Below the pieces are notes generated by a model, which saw nothing but the letters and a program-made list of their open reading frames with translations, did no database searches and was not told the origin of the DNA. Below are positions 1-6,135 of a stretch of DNA of 6,256 nucleotides, one piece after another (position 1 is the stretch's first letter; each line of letters starts with the position of its first letter). The translations under genes and the position numbers were made by a program. The DNA is from an uncultured Paraburkholderia sp. (GTDB taxonomy: Bacteria > Pseudomonadota > Gammaproteobacteria > Burkholderiales > Burkholderiaceae). Location: the NCBI GenBank assembly GCA_937917025.1, contig CALFSF010000272.1:1-6256 (forward strand). Reading direction: 5' to 3'.

Positions 1-1843
1 GATATTCGAACTTGTCCACCGCCTTCATCAGGCCGATGTTGCCTTCCTGGATCAGATCCAGGAACTGCAGGCCACGGTTCGTGTACTTCTTCGCAATCGA
101 GATCACGAGACGCAGATTCGCCTCGGTCATTTCGCGCTTCGCCTGACGCGCCTTCAGTTCGCCCGCCGCCATCTGACGGTTGGTTTCCTTCAGATCCTTC
201 AGCGGCAGCACGACGCGCGCCTGCAAGTCGAGCAGTCGTTGCTGCTGTTCGCGGATCGCCGGAATGTTACGCGTGAGGATCGCGCTGTACGCGTGACCTT
301 CGCCGACGATCTTTTCCGACCATTCGAGGTCCGTCTCATTGCCCGGGAAACGCGCGATGAACTCGGCACGCGGCATGCCGCACTTGTCGACGACCGTATG
401 CAGGATCTGACGCTCGACCTGACGCACTTCATCCACCTGCGCGCGCAGCGTGTCGCACAGACGCTCGACGGTACGCGCCGTGAAGCGGATCATCATCAGC
501 TCGTTCTGAATCGTTTCCTGAGCCTTCAGATACGCCTTCGACTTGTAGCCTTCCTTCTCGAACGCACGACGCATCTTGTCGAACCACTCGCTGATCGACG
601 CGAATTTTTCGAGCGACGCGCGCCGGAGCGCCTCGAGCTGTGCCGCGTTGGCCGTAGCCTGCGCGGTGCCGTCGTCCTCCTCTTCTTCCTCTTCTTCCTC
701 TTCGGCTTCCTCTTCTTCAGCCTCGATCGCTTCCGCTTCCTGCTCGGAGAAACCGTCCGCGTCCGCGTTGGCATCGATCAGGCCGTCGACGAGTTCGTCG
801 ATACGGATTTCCTCGTTCGCCACGCGCTCGGCCATCGCAAGGATGTCGGCAATCGTCGTCGGGCATGCGGAGATGGCCATCACCATGTGCTTCAGGCCGT
901 CCTCGATGCGCTTCGCGATTTCGATTTCACCTTCGCGCGTCAGCAACTCGACCGTACCCATTTCGCGCATGTACATGCGGACCGGGTCGGTCGTGCGGCC
1001 GAATTCGGAGTCGACGGTGGAGAGCGCGACTTCGGCTTCTTCCTCGACTTCATCGTCCGACGAAGCCGCCGGCGCGTTGTCGTTCAGAAGCAGCGTTTCA
1101 GCGTCGGGCGCCTGCTCGTACACCGCCACGCCCATATCGTTGAACGTGCTGATGATGCCTTCGATCGCTTCCGTCTCGGCGAAGTTGTCCGGGAGGTGAT
1201 CGTTGATTTCGGCGTACGTCAGGAAGCCGCGTTCCTTGCCGAGCTTGATCAGCGCGCGCAGTTTCGCGCGCCGCTCCTCGAGTTCTTCGGCGGTGCCCGG
1301 CTGCGTGGACGCAAACGCGTCTTTCAGCAGTGCTTTTTCCTTTGCGCGGCGGTCGCGTGCCTTGACCTTCTCGACCTTGCCCGGAACGACCGGCGCTGCT
1401 GCTGCCTCTGCGTTCTGGGTTGCGTCGTCATCGACGGATACTTCGTTCAGCTTTTTCGTCATGGAGTTCGCCATACCGGCTATAGTCTCGACTCGCGGCT
1501 GCTGGACAACAGCCGATTGAACCGTGGATACTGGAGTCTCGCGCACTGCCGCATTGTCCTTCGCGACAGCCGCTTCCCTGGTACTTCTGGAACCCGGCCG
1601 CTTCGTTGCTGGCTGCGTGGCTTTTGAAGCTTTCGAGGCGCCAGCCGCGTTAGCTACAGATGCCGCAACCGGCGCCGCTCGCGCGGCGGAAGTGGACGGG
1701 GATCTCTTCCCAGGAGGAGGCGCGACGCTCGTGGCAGACGTTTTTTTCGCGGAAGAAGAAGCAGACCTGGCCTGCGTGACCTTTCTGGTCGGCTCCTCGG
1801 AGCCTTTGCCCGTCGCTTTCTTTCCGCCTGTAGTCTTTACCAT
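1..1843 (-). CDS. rpoD: RNA polymerase primary sigma factor RpoD (sigma-70), C-terminus outside window
   Basis: Housekeeping sigma factor that directs core RNA polymerase to -10/-35 promoters. 614 codons are present and the frame runs off the left edge. Residues 1 to about 190 are an Ala/Ser/Thr/Lys/Pro-rich extension absent from E. coli RpoD. Region 1.1 follows (about 195-255, LKLGKERGFLTYAEINDHLP-like), then region 1.2 (about 281-314, GRTTDPVRMYMREMGTVELL). The long non-conserved region (about 315-565) contains an acidic run at 376-391. Region 2.1/2.2 (REMTEANLRLVISIAKKYTNRG, then DLIQEGNIGLMKAVDKFEY) ends at the edge, so regions 2.3 to 4.2 are not seen. By alignment with the 613-residue E. 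coli protein the full length should be near 800. The ATG at 1843 is chosen because AAGAGGG lies 9 bases upstream; in-frame Met124 and Met128 have no comparable site. It is the last visible gene of the operon and has its own promoter. Confidence 0.97.
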   Translation of the reverse strand, partial: MVKTTGGKKATGKGSEEPTRKVTQARSASSSAKKTSATSVAPPPGKRSPSTSAARAAPVAASVANAAGASKASKATQPATKRPGSRSTREAAVAKDNAAVRETPVSTVQSAVVQQPRVETIAGMANSMTKKLNEVSVDDDATQNAEAAAAPVVPGKVEKVKARDRRAKEKALLKDAFASTQPGTAEELEERRAKLRALIKLGKERGFLTYAEINDHLPDNFAETEAIEGIISTFNDMGVAVYEQAPDAETLLLNDNAPAASSDDEVEEEAEVALSTVDSEFGRTTDPVRMYMREMGTVELLTREGEIEIAKRIEDGLKHMVMAISACPTTIADILAMAERVANEEIRIDELVDGLIDANADADGFSEQEAEAIEAEEEEAEEEEEEEEEDDGTAQATANAAQLEALRRASLEKFASISEWFDKMRRAFEKEGYKSKAYLKAQETIQNELMMIRFTARTVERLCDTLRAQVDEVRQVERQILHTVVDKCGMPRAEFIARFPGNETDLEWSEKIVGEGHAYSAILTRNIPAIREQQQRLLDLQARVVLPLKDLKETNRQMAAGELKARQAKREMTEANLRLVISIAKKYTNRGLQFLDLIQEGNIGLMKAVDKFEY

Positions 1844-1852
1844 TGCAATTCG

Positions 1853-1859
1853 CCCTCTT
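1853..1859 (-). promoter_or_regulatory. rpoD ribosome binding site
   Basis: The mRNA reads AAGAGGG followed by 9 bases and then the ATG at 1843. This is the best Shine-Dalgarno match in the operon. It supports the long form of RpoD that includes the N-terminal extension. Confidence 0.75.
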
Positions 1860-1891
1860 GCCTGGAAAACAAACAAAAACTGCAAACAAAC

Positions 1892-1930
1892 TGCTGGGAA
1901 CCTTTTATTATAGCACCTCAGGTTCCAGCA
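1892..1930 (-). terminator. Hairpin between dnaG and rpoD, possible weak terminator
   Basis: In the transcript GCTGGAACC pairs with GGTTCCCAGC (one bulged C, plus one flanking A-T pair), giving about a 10-bp stem around an 18-base loop. The loop contains the rpoD -10 sequence. The 3' arm is followed by T-rich but interrupted sequence (AGTTTGTTTGCAGTTTTTG), so termination would be partial at best. It begins 7 bases after the dnaG stop. It could instead be a 3'-end stabiliser of dnaG mRNA. Confidence 0.4.
1907..1915 (-). promoter_or_regulatory. Extended -10 promoter for rpoD
   Basis: The minus strand reads TGCTATAAT, a perfect consensus -10 hexamer with the TGn extension, inside the dnaG-rpoD gap and 63 bases before the rpoD ATG. 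No recognisable TTGACA-like -35 lies at 16-18 bases; the segment there is G-rich. An extended -10 can work without a -35. Transcription would start near 1900 and leave a T-rich leader of about 57 bases. This would allow rpoD to be made independently of upstream genes. Confidence 0.7.
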
Positions 1931-1936
1931 CCCCCG

Positions 1937-3808
1937 TCACAGCCCGAGTTGACGTTTCATGTCCGCCCGCCTGCGGTTCAGATCGGTATATTCAGCCAGC
2001 TCTTCCGGCGTATGTCTCGACTGCCGCGACAACTGGTCGAGCCGCGCACTGTACGCGTCATAGCTCATCCTGAAGATCGCCGCCTTCAGTTCCTCGCCGA
2101 CAATCCGCTCCTGCTCGCGACGCTCCTCGGCGACCGTTTCGTCCTCGGGATTCTTCAGCAGCAGGTCACGTACGTTTTCATCATAGTCCAGAATTTCGCG
2201 GAAAATTTCTTCGAAAGTCGGGGCATTTGCGCTGTTTCTAAGCAGATCCGACAGCAACTGGAACTCGGCCGCTTCGCCCAGCGCACGCGCATGGGTCGTC
2301 ACCTCTTCGAACAGTTCGCCGTGACGGGTGACCGTCAGCAGCGCCTGTTCAGCGTCTTCGTCCAGCACGGCAACGATGCGCGGGTGCATCACCAGATTGC
2401 GCAGCGCCCGCTGTTCGATCCCGGTCACGCTACGGCGATCCTTACGCGGCGGCGCGGCGCGCGACGCCGCGGCAATCCGGGCATCGACCTCGCAAAGCGC
2501 GGCCACTTCGTCGAACGGCACGTCGAGCCGGTCGGCGAACATATGCATGATCTGGGCACGCAGCGCGTTCGCCGGCAGCGCCTGCAACAGCGGCTTGGCG
2601 TCGAAGAGCGCGCGCGCCTTGCCTTCCGGCTGATCCAGCTCCTTGCCGGCCAGCACTTCGTTCAGCATGAACTGCGATAGCGGCATCGCGCGGGCCACCT
2701 GCTCCGAGAAACCCTCGGTGCCGAACTCGCGCACGTAGCTGTCCGGATCGTGTTCCGCCGGCAGGAACAGAAAGCGGATCGTGCGGTTGTCGGCCGCGTG
2801 CGGCAAACAGGCGTCCAGCGCGCGCCGCGCGGCGCGGCGGCCTGCCGAATCGCCATCGAAGCTGAAGATCACCGTATCCGTCTGGCGCATCAGTTTCTGC
2901 ACATGAACCGGCGTACACGCCGTTCCGAGGGTCGCAACCGCGTTCTGGAACCCAAGCTGCGCCAGCGCGACGACATCCATATACCCTTCGACCACCAGCA
3001 CGTATTGCTGCTCGCGGATCGCGAGGCGCGCCTCGAAGAGGCCGTACAGCTCGCTGCCCTTGTTAAATAGAGGCGTTTCCGGCGAATTCAAATATTTGGG
3101 CTCGCCGCTGTCCAGCACACGGCCGCCAAACCCGATCACCTGCCCTTTGACGTTGCGGATCGGGAACATGATCCGCTCGCGAAAGCGGTCATAACGGCGG
3201 TTCTGACCCTGCGCATCGGACTTCTCGCTGACGATCACGAGCCCGGATTCGACGAGCGAATCGTCCCGGTAATCGGGGAACGCGGATTCGAGGTTCTGCC
3301 AGCCGTCCGGCGCATAGCCGAGCCCGAAGCGGGCCGCGATTTCGCCGGTCAGCCCGCGCTTTTTAAGGTACTGAATGGCGTTGGGCGCGCCACGCAGCTG
3401 CTTGCGATAAAAGTCGCACGCGACCTGCATCACGTCAGACAGCGCGGTGGTGACGGCTTTCGATACCGCCGGCGCATACCCTTCACCACCGCCGCCTCCG
3501 CCGCGCATCGGCGAAGGTTCCTGCGGCACCGTGAGGCCGACCGATTGCGCCAGCTCGTTCACGGCCTCCGGAAACGTCAGCCCGGCATGTTCGATCAGAA
3601 AACCGATCGCCGTGCCGTGCGCGCCGCAACCGAAGCAGTGATAAAACTGCTTAGTCGGACTAACGGTAAACGAAGGGCTCTTTTCATTGTGAAACGGGCA
3701 CAGTCCCATGAAATTCGCGCCGCCCTTTTTCAACTGCACGAAACGACCGACCACGTCGACGATATCGACGCGGTTCAGCAGATCCTGCAGGAACGAGTGC
3801 GGAATCAC
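1937..3808 (-). CDS. dnaG: DNA primase DnaG
   Basis: Synthesises RNA primers for the lagging strand and for replication initiation, recruited by DnaB helicase. 623 residues (E. coli: 581). The N-terminal zinc domain has ligands C37, H40, C58 and C61 (CPFH...CFGC). A Gly-rich linker (101-110) follows. The polymerase core shows RYDRFRERIMFPI (about 205-217), FGGRVL (about 227) and KYLNSPET (about 238). The TOPRIM metal site has E274 (EGYMD), D318 and D320 (DGDSAGRRA), and D354 and D356 (HDPDSYV), matching E. coli E265, D309, D311, D345 and D347. After a basic linker (about 448-463) comes the helical DnaB-binding domain (about 466-623). The GTG at 3808 is chosen because the protein then begins IPHSFLQDLLNRVDIVDVV, as expected for the family; a TTG at 3883 would add 25 unconserved residues encoded by a hairpin. 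The only Shine-Dalgarno-like element is GAGG, 13 bases away, so translation is probably weak. E. coli dnaG is also poorly translated. Confidence 0.97.
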   Translation of the reverse strand: MIPHSFLQDLLNRVDIVDVVGRFVQLKKGGANFMGLCPFHNEKSPSFTVSPTKQFYHCFGCGAHGTAIGFLIEHAGLTFPEAVNELAQSVGLTVPQEPSPMRGGGGGGEGYAPAVSKAVTTALSDVMQVACDFYRKQLRGAPNAIQYLKKRGLTGEIAARFGLGYAPDGWQNLESAFPDYRDDSLVESGLVIVSEKSDAQGQNRRYDRFRERIMFPIRNVKGQVIGFGGRVLDSGEPKYLNSPETPLFNKGSELYGLFEARLAIREQQYVLVVEGYMDVVALAQLGFQNAVATLGTACTPVHVQKLMRQTDTVIFSFDGDSAGRRAARRALDACLPHAADNRTIRFLFLPAEHDPDSYVREFGTEGFSEQVARAMPLSQFMLNEVLAGKELDQPEGKARALFDAKPLLQALPANALRAQIMHMFADRLDVPFDEVAALCEVDARIAAASRAAPPRKDRRSVTGIEQRALRNLVMHPRIVAVLDEDAEQALLTVTRHGELFEEVTTHARALGEAAEFQLLSDLLRNSANAPTFEEIFREILDYDENVRDLLLKNPEDETVAEERREQERIVGEELKAAIFRMSYDAYSARLDQLSRQSRHTPEELAEYTDLNRRRADMKRQLGL

Positions 3809-3838
3809 AGTGGAAAGGCGGCCTCGAATGACATGAAA

Positions 3839-3876
3839 GTCCGGCGGCAAGCCGGCACGGCTTGCCGCACACGGAC
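3839..3876 (-). promoter_or_regulatory. Strong hairpin in yqeY-dnaG spacer, candidate attenuator or mRNA processing element
   Basis: In the transcript GCGGCAAGCCG pairs perfectly with CGGCTTGCCGC across a 3-base loop (11 bp). Beyond a 3-base bulge on the 5' side, GTCCG pairs with CGGAC, giving 16 bp in all. Only TTT follows, so it is not a typical full terminator. It starts 8 bases after the yqeY stop and ends 30 bases before the dnaG GTG. Likely roles are partial termination that lowers dnaG, or protection of the upstream mRNA. In E. coli a terminator and RNase E processing near dnaG serve a comparable purpose. Confidence 0.6.
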
Positions 3877-3883
3877 GGAGCAA

Positions 3884-4330
3884 TTACTTCGCGAGTGCTG
3901 CCTTGACGAGCCCGGACACGGCCGTCATGTCCGCGCGGCCAGCGAGCTTCGGCTTGAGCACGCCCATCACCTTGCCCATGTCCTGTGGGCCGGCGGCGCC
4001 GGTCTGCGCGATCGCGGCCTGCACTTCGGCGGCGACTTCGGCATCAGACAGTTGCTGCGGCATATAGGCGGTGAGCACGGTGAGTTCGGCCGCTTCCTTG
4101 TCGACGAGGTCGGTGCGCCCGGCTGCTTCGAACTGGCTGATCGAGTCCTTGCGCTGTTTGATCATCTTGTCGATAACGGCCGTGATCGCCGTATCGTCGA
4201 GCGTCACGCGCTCGTCGACTTCGCGCTGCTTGATCGCGGCAAGCAGCAGGCGGATCGTGCCGAGACGTTCGGCCTCGCGCGCCCGCATGGCGGCTTTCAT
4301 ATCGTCGTTGATCTGGTCCTTGAGACTCAT
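3884..4330 (-). CDS. yqeY: GatB/YqeY domain-containing protein
   Basis: 148-residue soluble protein of the YqeY family, which resembles the C-terminal helical domain of GatB (the tRNA-binding tail of the Glu/Asp-tRNA amidotransferase). Its exact role is not established. The sequence matches the family along its length: MSLKDQINDDMKAAMRAREAERLGTIR at the start, then KQREVDER, a DKMIKQRKDSI helix, AYMPQQLS, and the closing GKVMGVLKPKLAGRADM segment, which is the most typical signature. The ATG at 4330 is preferred because AGG sits 6 bases upstream; the GTG directly before it would be too close. No signal peptide or membrane segment is seen. It lies between rpsU and dnaG, a position that E. coli lacks, behind the rpsU terminator. 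It is probably transcribed by read-through, since no convincing promoter of its own was found. Confidence 0.93.
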   Translation of the reverse strand: MSLKDQINDDMKAAMRAREAERLGTIRLLLAAIKQREVDERVTLDDTAITAVIDKMIKQRKDSISQFEAAGRTDLVDKEAAELTVLTAYMPQQLSDAEVAAEVQAAIAQTGAAGPQDMGKVMGVLKPKLAGRADMTAVSGLVKAALAK

Positions 4331-4355
4331 CACTCACCTGAATGCGTTGAATTTA

Positions 4356-4381
4356 AACAAGCCTGACGAACAAGCCCTGAA
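4356..4381 (-). repeat. Two tandem 13-base imperfect repeats upstream of yqeY
   Basis: On the plus strand AACAAGCCTGACG is followed directly by AACAAGCCCTGAA. The first eight bases are identical. The pair lies 26-51 bases before the yqeY start. It could be an operator-like site or chance; nothing else supports a function. Confidence 0.35.
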
Positions 4382-4411
4382 ATCAGTCCGGCAACGCCTG
4401 CGCGTCAAGGC

Positions 4412-4447
4412 AAAAACCCGCTTGGGGACACCTTCCTCAAGCGGGTT
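4412..4447 (-). terminator. Intrinsic terminator behind rpsU
   Basis: The transcript reads AACCCGCTTG, a 13-base loop, then CAAGCGGGTT followed by three more T. This is a perfect 10-bp GC-rich stem ending in a run of five T. Part of the loop can pair further (GGA with TCC). It is 136 bases past the rpsU stop and 82 bases before yqeY. It would make most transcripts end after rpsU, with read-through supplying yqeY and dnaG, as the terminator between rpsU and dnaG does in E. coli. Confidence 0.8.
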
Positions 4448-4485
4448 GTCGTAGATTCGCGTAATGGTTGCGGCCTCACCGGTGC

Positions 4486-4536
4486 GGCCTTCCGGCCTGG
4501 GTTTTCCGCTTGCGATGACATCGGCTCGATGCCATC
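4486..4536 (-). other. Two small predicted hairpins in rpsU 3' region
   Basis: In the transcript GATGGCATC pairs with GATGTCATC around a 5-base loop (9 bp with one G-U pair, 4514-4536). Downstream, GGCC-GGAA-GGCC forms a 4-bp stem with a GNRA-type GGAA loop (4486-4497). Together with the terminator at 4412-4447, three hairpins fill this 252-base non-coding stretch. No small protein or known RNA family was recognised here. Confidence 0.4.
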
Positions 4537-4582
4537 ACCGGTTGCCCGCCCCGCGCTCAAAGCGATTGCGGCGAGCAAGCAA

Positions 4583-4798
4583 TCAATAAAGCTTTTTGGG
4601 CAACATCTGGCTGCGCAGACGTTTGAAGTGGCGTTTGACCGCGGCCGCCTTCATGCGCTTGCGTTCTGCCGTTGGCTTTTCGTAAAACTCGCGCGAACGA
4701 AGTTCGGTCAGAAGGCCGTTCTTCTCGATCGTGCGCTTGAAGCGGCGCATTGCGACTTCGAAGGGCTCGTTATTATCTTTTACGCGGATAGTCGTCAT
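4583..4798 (-). CDS. rpsU: 30S ribosomal protein bS21
   Basis: 71-residue basic protein of the small ribosomal subunit platform, located near the 3' end of 16S rRNA, where it affects initiation on mRNAs. The family is clear from EPFEVAMRRFKRTIEKNGLLTELRSREFYEKP, followed by the Lys/Arg-rich tail ending RSQMLPKKLY. Usual length is about 70. The ATG at 4798 gives the conserved MTTIRVKDNNEPFE start. No Shine-Dalgarno sequence precedes it (the upstream bases are TTATTGAAAA). An extended -10 promoter lies about 33 bases upstream, so the leader is short, and an intrinsic terminator lies downstream, so most rpsU mRNA is probably monocistronic. Burkholderiales often carry more than one bS21 gene; this is the copy in the rpsU-dnaG-rpoD locus. 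Confidence 0.96.
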   Translation of the reverse strand: MTTIRVKDNNEPFEVAMRRFKRTIEKNGLLTELRSREFYEKPTAERKRMKAAAVKRHFKRLRSQMLPKKLY

Positions 4799-4830
4799 TT
4801 TTCAATAACGGAGCTTTGCAAAGGTTGGAA

Positions 4831-4839
4831 ATTATAGCA
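4831..4839 (-). promoter_or_regulatory. Extended -10 promoter for rpsU operon
   Basis: The minus strand reads TGCTATAAT, identical in all nine bases to the rpoD promoter. It lies in the 68-base gap between the flavoprotein gene and rpsU. No good -35 is seen at the usual spacing. The predicted start near 4825 leaves a leader of about 27 bases that includes the small palindrome CTTTGCAAAG. Confidence 0.75.
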
Positions 4840-4866
4840 GACCTTTCGCACAAAGACACGGCGCCG

Positions 4867-6084
4867 TCAAGCCCCCAAAACCTGCTCCGCGGCCGCCTGG
4901 CCTGCCGCGACACCCGACGCCCACGCCCACTGGAAGTTGTAGCCGCCAAGCCAGCCCGTGACGTCGACGGCCTCGCCGATGAAGTACAGCCCAGGCGTGC
5001 GGGCGCTCATCATCGTCGAAGAAGACAGCTCGCGCGTGTCGATACCGCCGCGGGTGACCTCGGCCTTGCGATAGCCTTCGGTGCCGCTCGGCGTGAGCGT
5101 CCAGCGCGAGAGCGCTTCACCGATCCGGCGCAGCGTCCGGTCCGGCAGATCCGCGACGCGCGCCTCGGCGGGAATCGCGTGCGTCTCCAGCCATACGTGC
5201 GCGAGGCGCGTCGGCACCCACTCGGCAAGCAGGTTCGCGATCTGCCGCTTCGTGCCGCTCTTGGCCTCCAGAAGCGCCGTCGCGGCGTCCCTGTCCGGCA
5301 GCAGATTCACGTGGATCGGCTCACCCGGTTGCCAGTAGCTCGAAATCTGCAGCACGCCTGGACCGGACAGCCCACGATGGGTGAGAAGCAGATCTTCGAC
5401 GAACTCACCGCCGGTCTTTTTGCTGCCGGTCGCCAGCTGGACTTCCAGCGAAACGCCCGATAGCGCCGAAAACGGCGCCCAGTCGTCGGCGGCGAACGTC
5501 AGCGGCACGAGCGCCGGGCGCGTATCGATCAGCTTGTGGCCGAACTGCTTCGCGAGGCGGTAGGCGAAGTCCGTCGCGCCGATTTTCGGAATCGACAATC
5601 CGCCCGTTGCCACCACGACCGCGCGCGCGTGGATCGGCCCGGTGTGGGTGTCGAGCGCGAAACCCGTGGCGGCGTCGTGCCTGACCTGCTCGACGGCGAG
5701 CGGACGGCGCCACGCTACGTTGCCGGCGTCGCATTCGTGCTTGAGTACATCGATGACCGCTTCGCTCGACTGGTCGCAGAAGAACTGGCCCTTGTGCTTC
5801 TCGTGCCACGTGACGCGGTGGCGCTTGAGAAGCGCCATGAAATCGCGCGGCGTGTAGCGCGCCAGCGCCGAGCGGCAGAAATGCGGATTCGTCGACAGAT
5901 AATTGCCCGGCCCGGCGTACAGGTTCGTGAAGTTGCACCGGCCGCCGCCGGAAATGCGGATTTTCTCCGCGAGGCGCGGCGCATGATCGATCAGCACCAC
6001 GCGCCGGCCGAGTTGCCCGGCCACCGCCGCGCACATCATGCCCGCCGCGCCCGCGCCGATCACCGCAATATCGAAGGATTCCAT
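4867..6084 (-). CDS. FAD-dependent oxidoreductase, HI0933/YhiN (BaiN-like) family
   Basis: 405-residue soluble flavoprotein resembling E. coli YhiN (about 400 residues). The physiological substrate of these proteins is mostly unknown; the related clostridial BaiN acts on bile acids, which should not be assumed here. A Rossmann FAD-binding motif GAGAAG is at 10-15, the family signature SGGGRCNFTN at 45-54, ATGG at 159-162, LLTHRGLSGP at 233-242 and SSYWQPGE at 248-255. The C-terminal FAD-contact segment GLYFIGEAVDVTGWLGGYNFQWAWASG is at 365-391. The ATG at 6084 gives MESFDIAVIGAG, which lines up with YhiN MERFDAIIIGAG. An ATG at 6093 would add three residues and has GGCGG/AGG purines closer upstream, so it remains possible. 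The gene lies between rpsU (68-base gap) and the divergent tsaD. No terminator is seen after it, so some read-through into rpsU is possible. No convincing promoter was found for it. Confidence 0.92.
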   Translation of the reverse strand: MESFDIAVIGAGAAGMMCAAVAGQLGRRVVLIDHAPRLAEKIRISGGGRCNFTNLYAGPGNYLSTNPHFCRSALARYTPRDFMALLKRHRVTWHEKHKGQFFCDQSSEAVIDVLKHECDAGNVAWRRPLAVEQVRHDAATGFALDTHTGPIHARAVVVATGGLSIPKIGATDFAYRLAKQFGHKLIDTRPALVPLTFAADDWAPFSALSGVSLEVQLATGSKKTGGEFVEDLLLTHRGLSGPGVLQISSYWQPGEPIHVNLLPDRDAATALLEAKSGTKRQIANLLAEWVPTRLAHVWLETHAIPAEARVADLPDRTLRRIGEALSRWTLTPSGTEGYRKAEVTRGGIDTRELSSSTMMSARTPGLYFIGEAVDVTGWLGGYNFQWAWASGVAAGQAAAEQVLGA

Positions 6085-6126
6085 GGCGCGCATTGTACCT
6101 GCCGCCCTTCGCTCCCCAGCCGTCGC

Positions 6127-6135
6127 TGCTATACT
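6127..6135 (+). promoter_or_regulatory. Candidate extended -10 promoter for tsaD
   Basis: The plus strand reads TGCTATACT, one base different from the rpsU and rpoD promoters, 58 bases before the tsaD ATG. No clear -35 is visible. The predicted leader is C-rich and contains a small hairpin (GCCGC-CTTC-GCGGC at 6159-6172). Confidence 0.55.

Noticed and set aside
239..1627. Long plus-strand reading frame (462 codons) opposite rpoD
   Set aside because: It is antisense to a clearly conserved sigma factor. Its Phe/Leu/Arg-rich translation mirrors the acidic and Ala-rich rpoD codons, and it resembles no family. Stop-free antisense frames are expected at this G+C content.
1949..2680. Plus-strand frame of 243 codons opposite dnaG
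   Set aside because: Antisense to the TOPRIM and helicase-binding part of DnaG, with composition dictated by the dnaG codons and no recognisable domain.
3809..3883. Longer DnaG from the TTG at 3883
   Set aside because: Would add 25 residues encoded by the hairpin and starting directly after the yqeY stop; family members begin at the IPHSFLQDLL segment.
3545..4366. Plus-strand frame of 273 codons across the dnaG start and yqeY
   Set aside because: Crosses two conserved genes and their spacer on the other strand; no family resemblance.
4322..4414. A separate yqeY promoter (TTGACG near 4407-4402)
   Set aside because: The -35-like element is good, but the hexamer 17 bases downstream is TGATTT, which matches the -10 consensus at only two positions; TAAATT further on has no -35.
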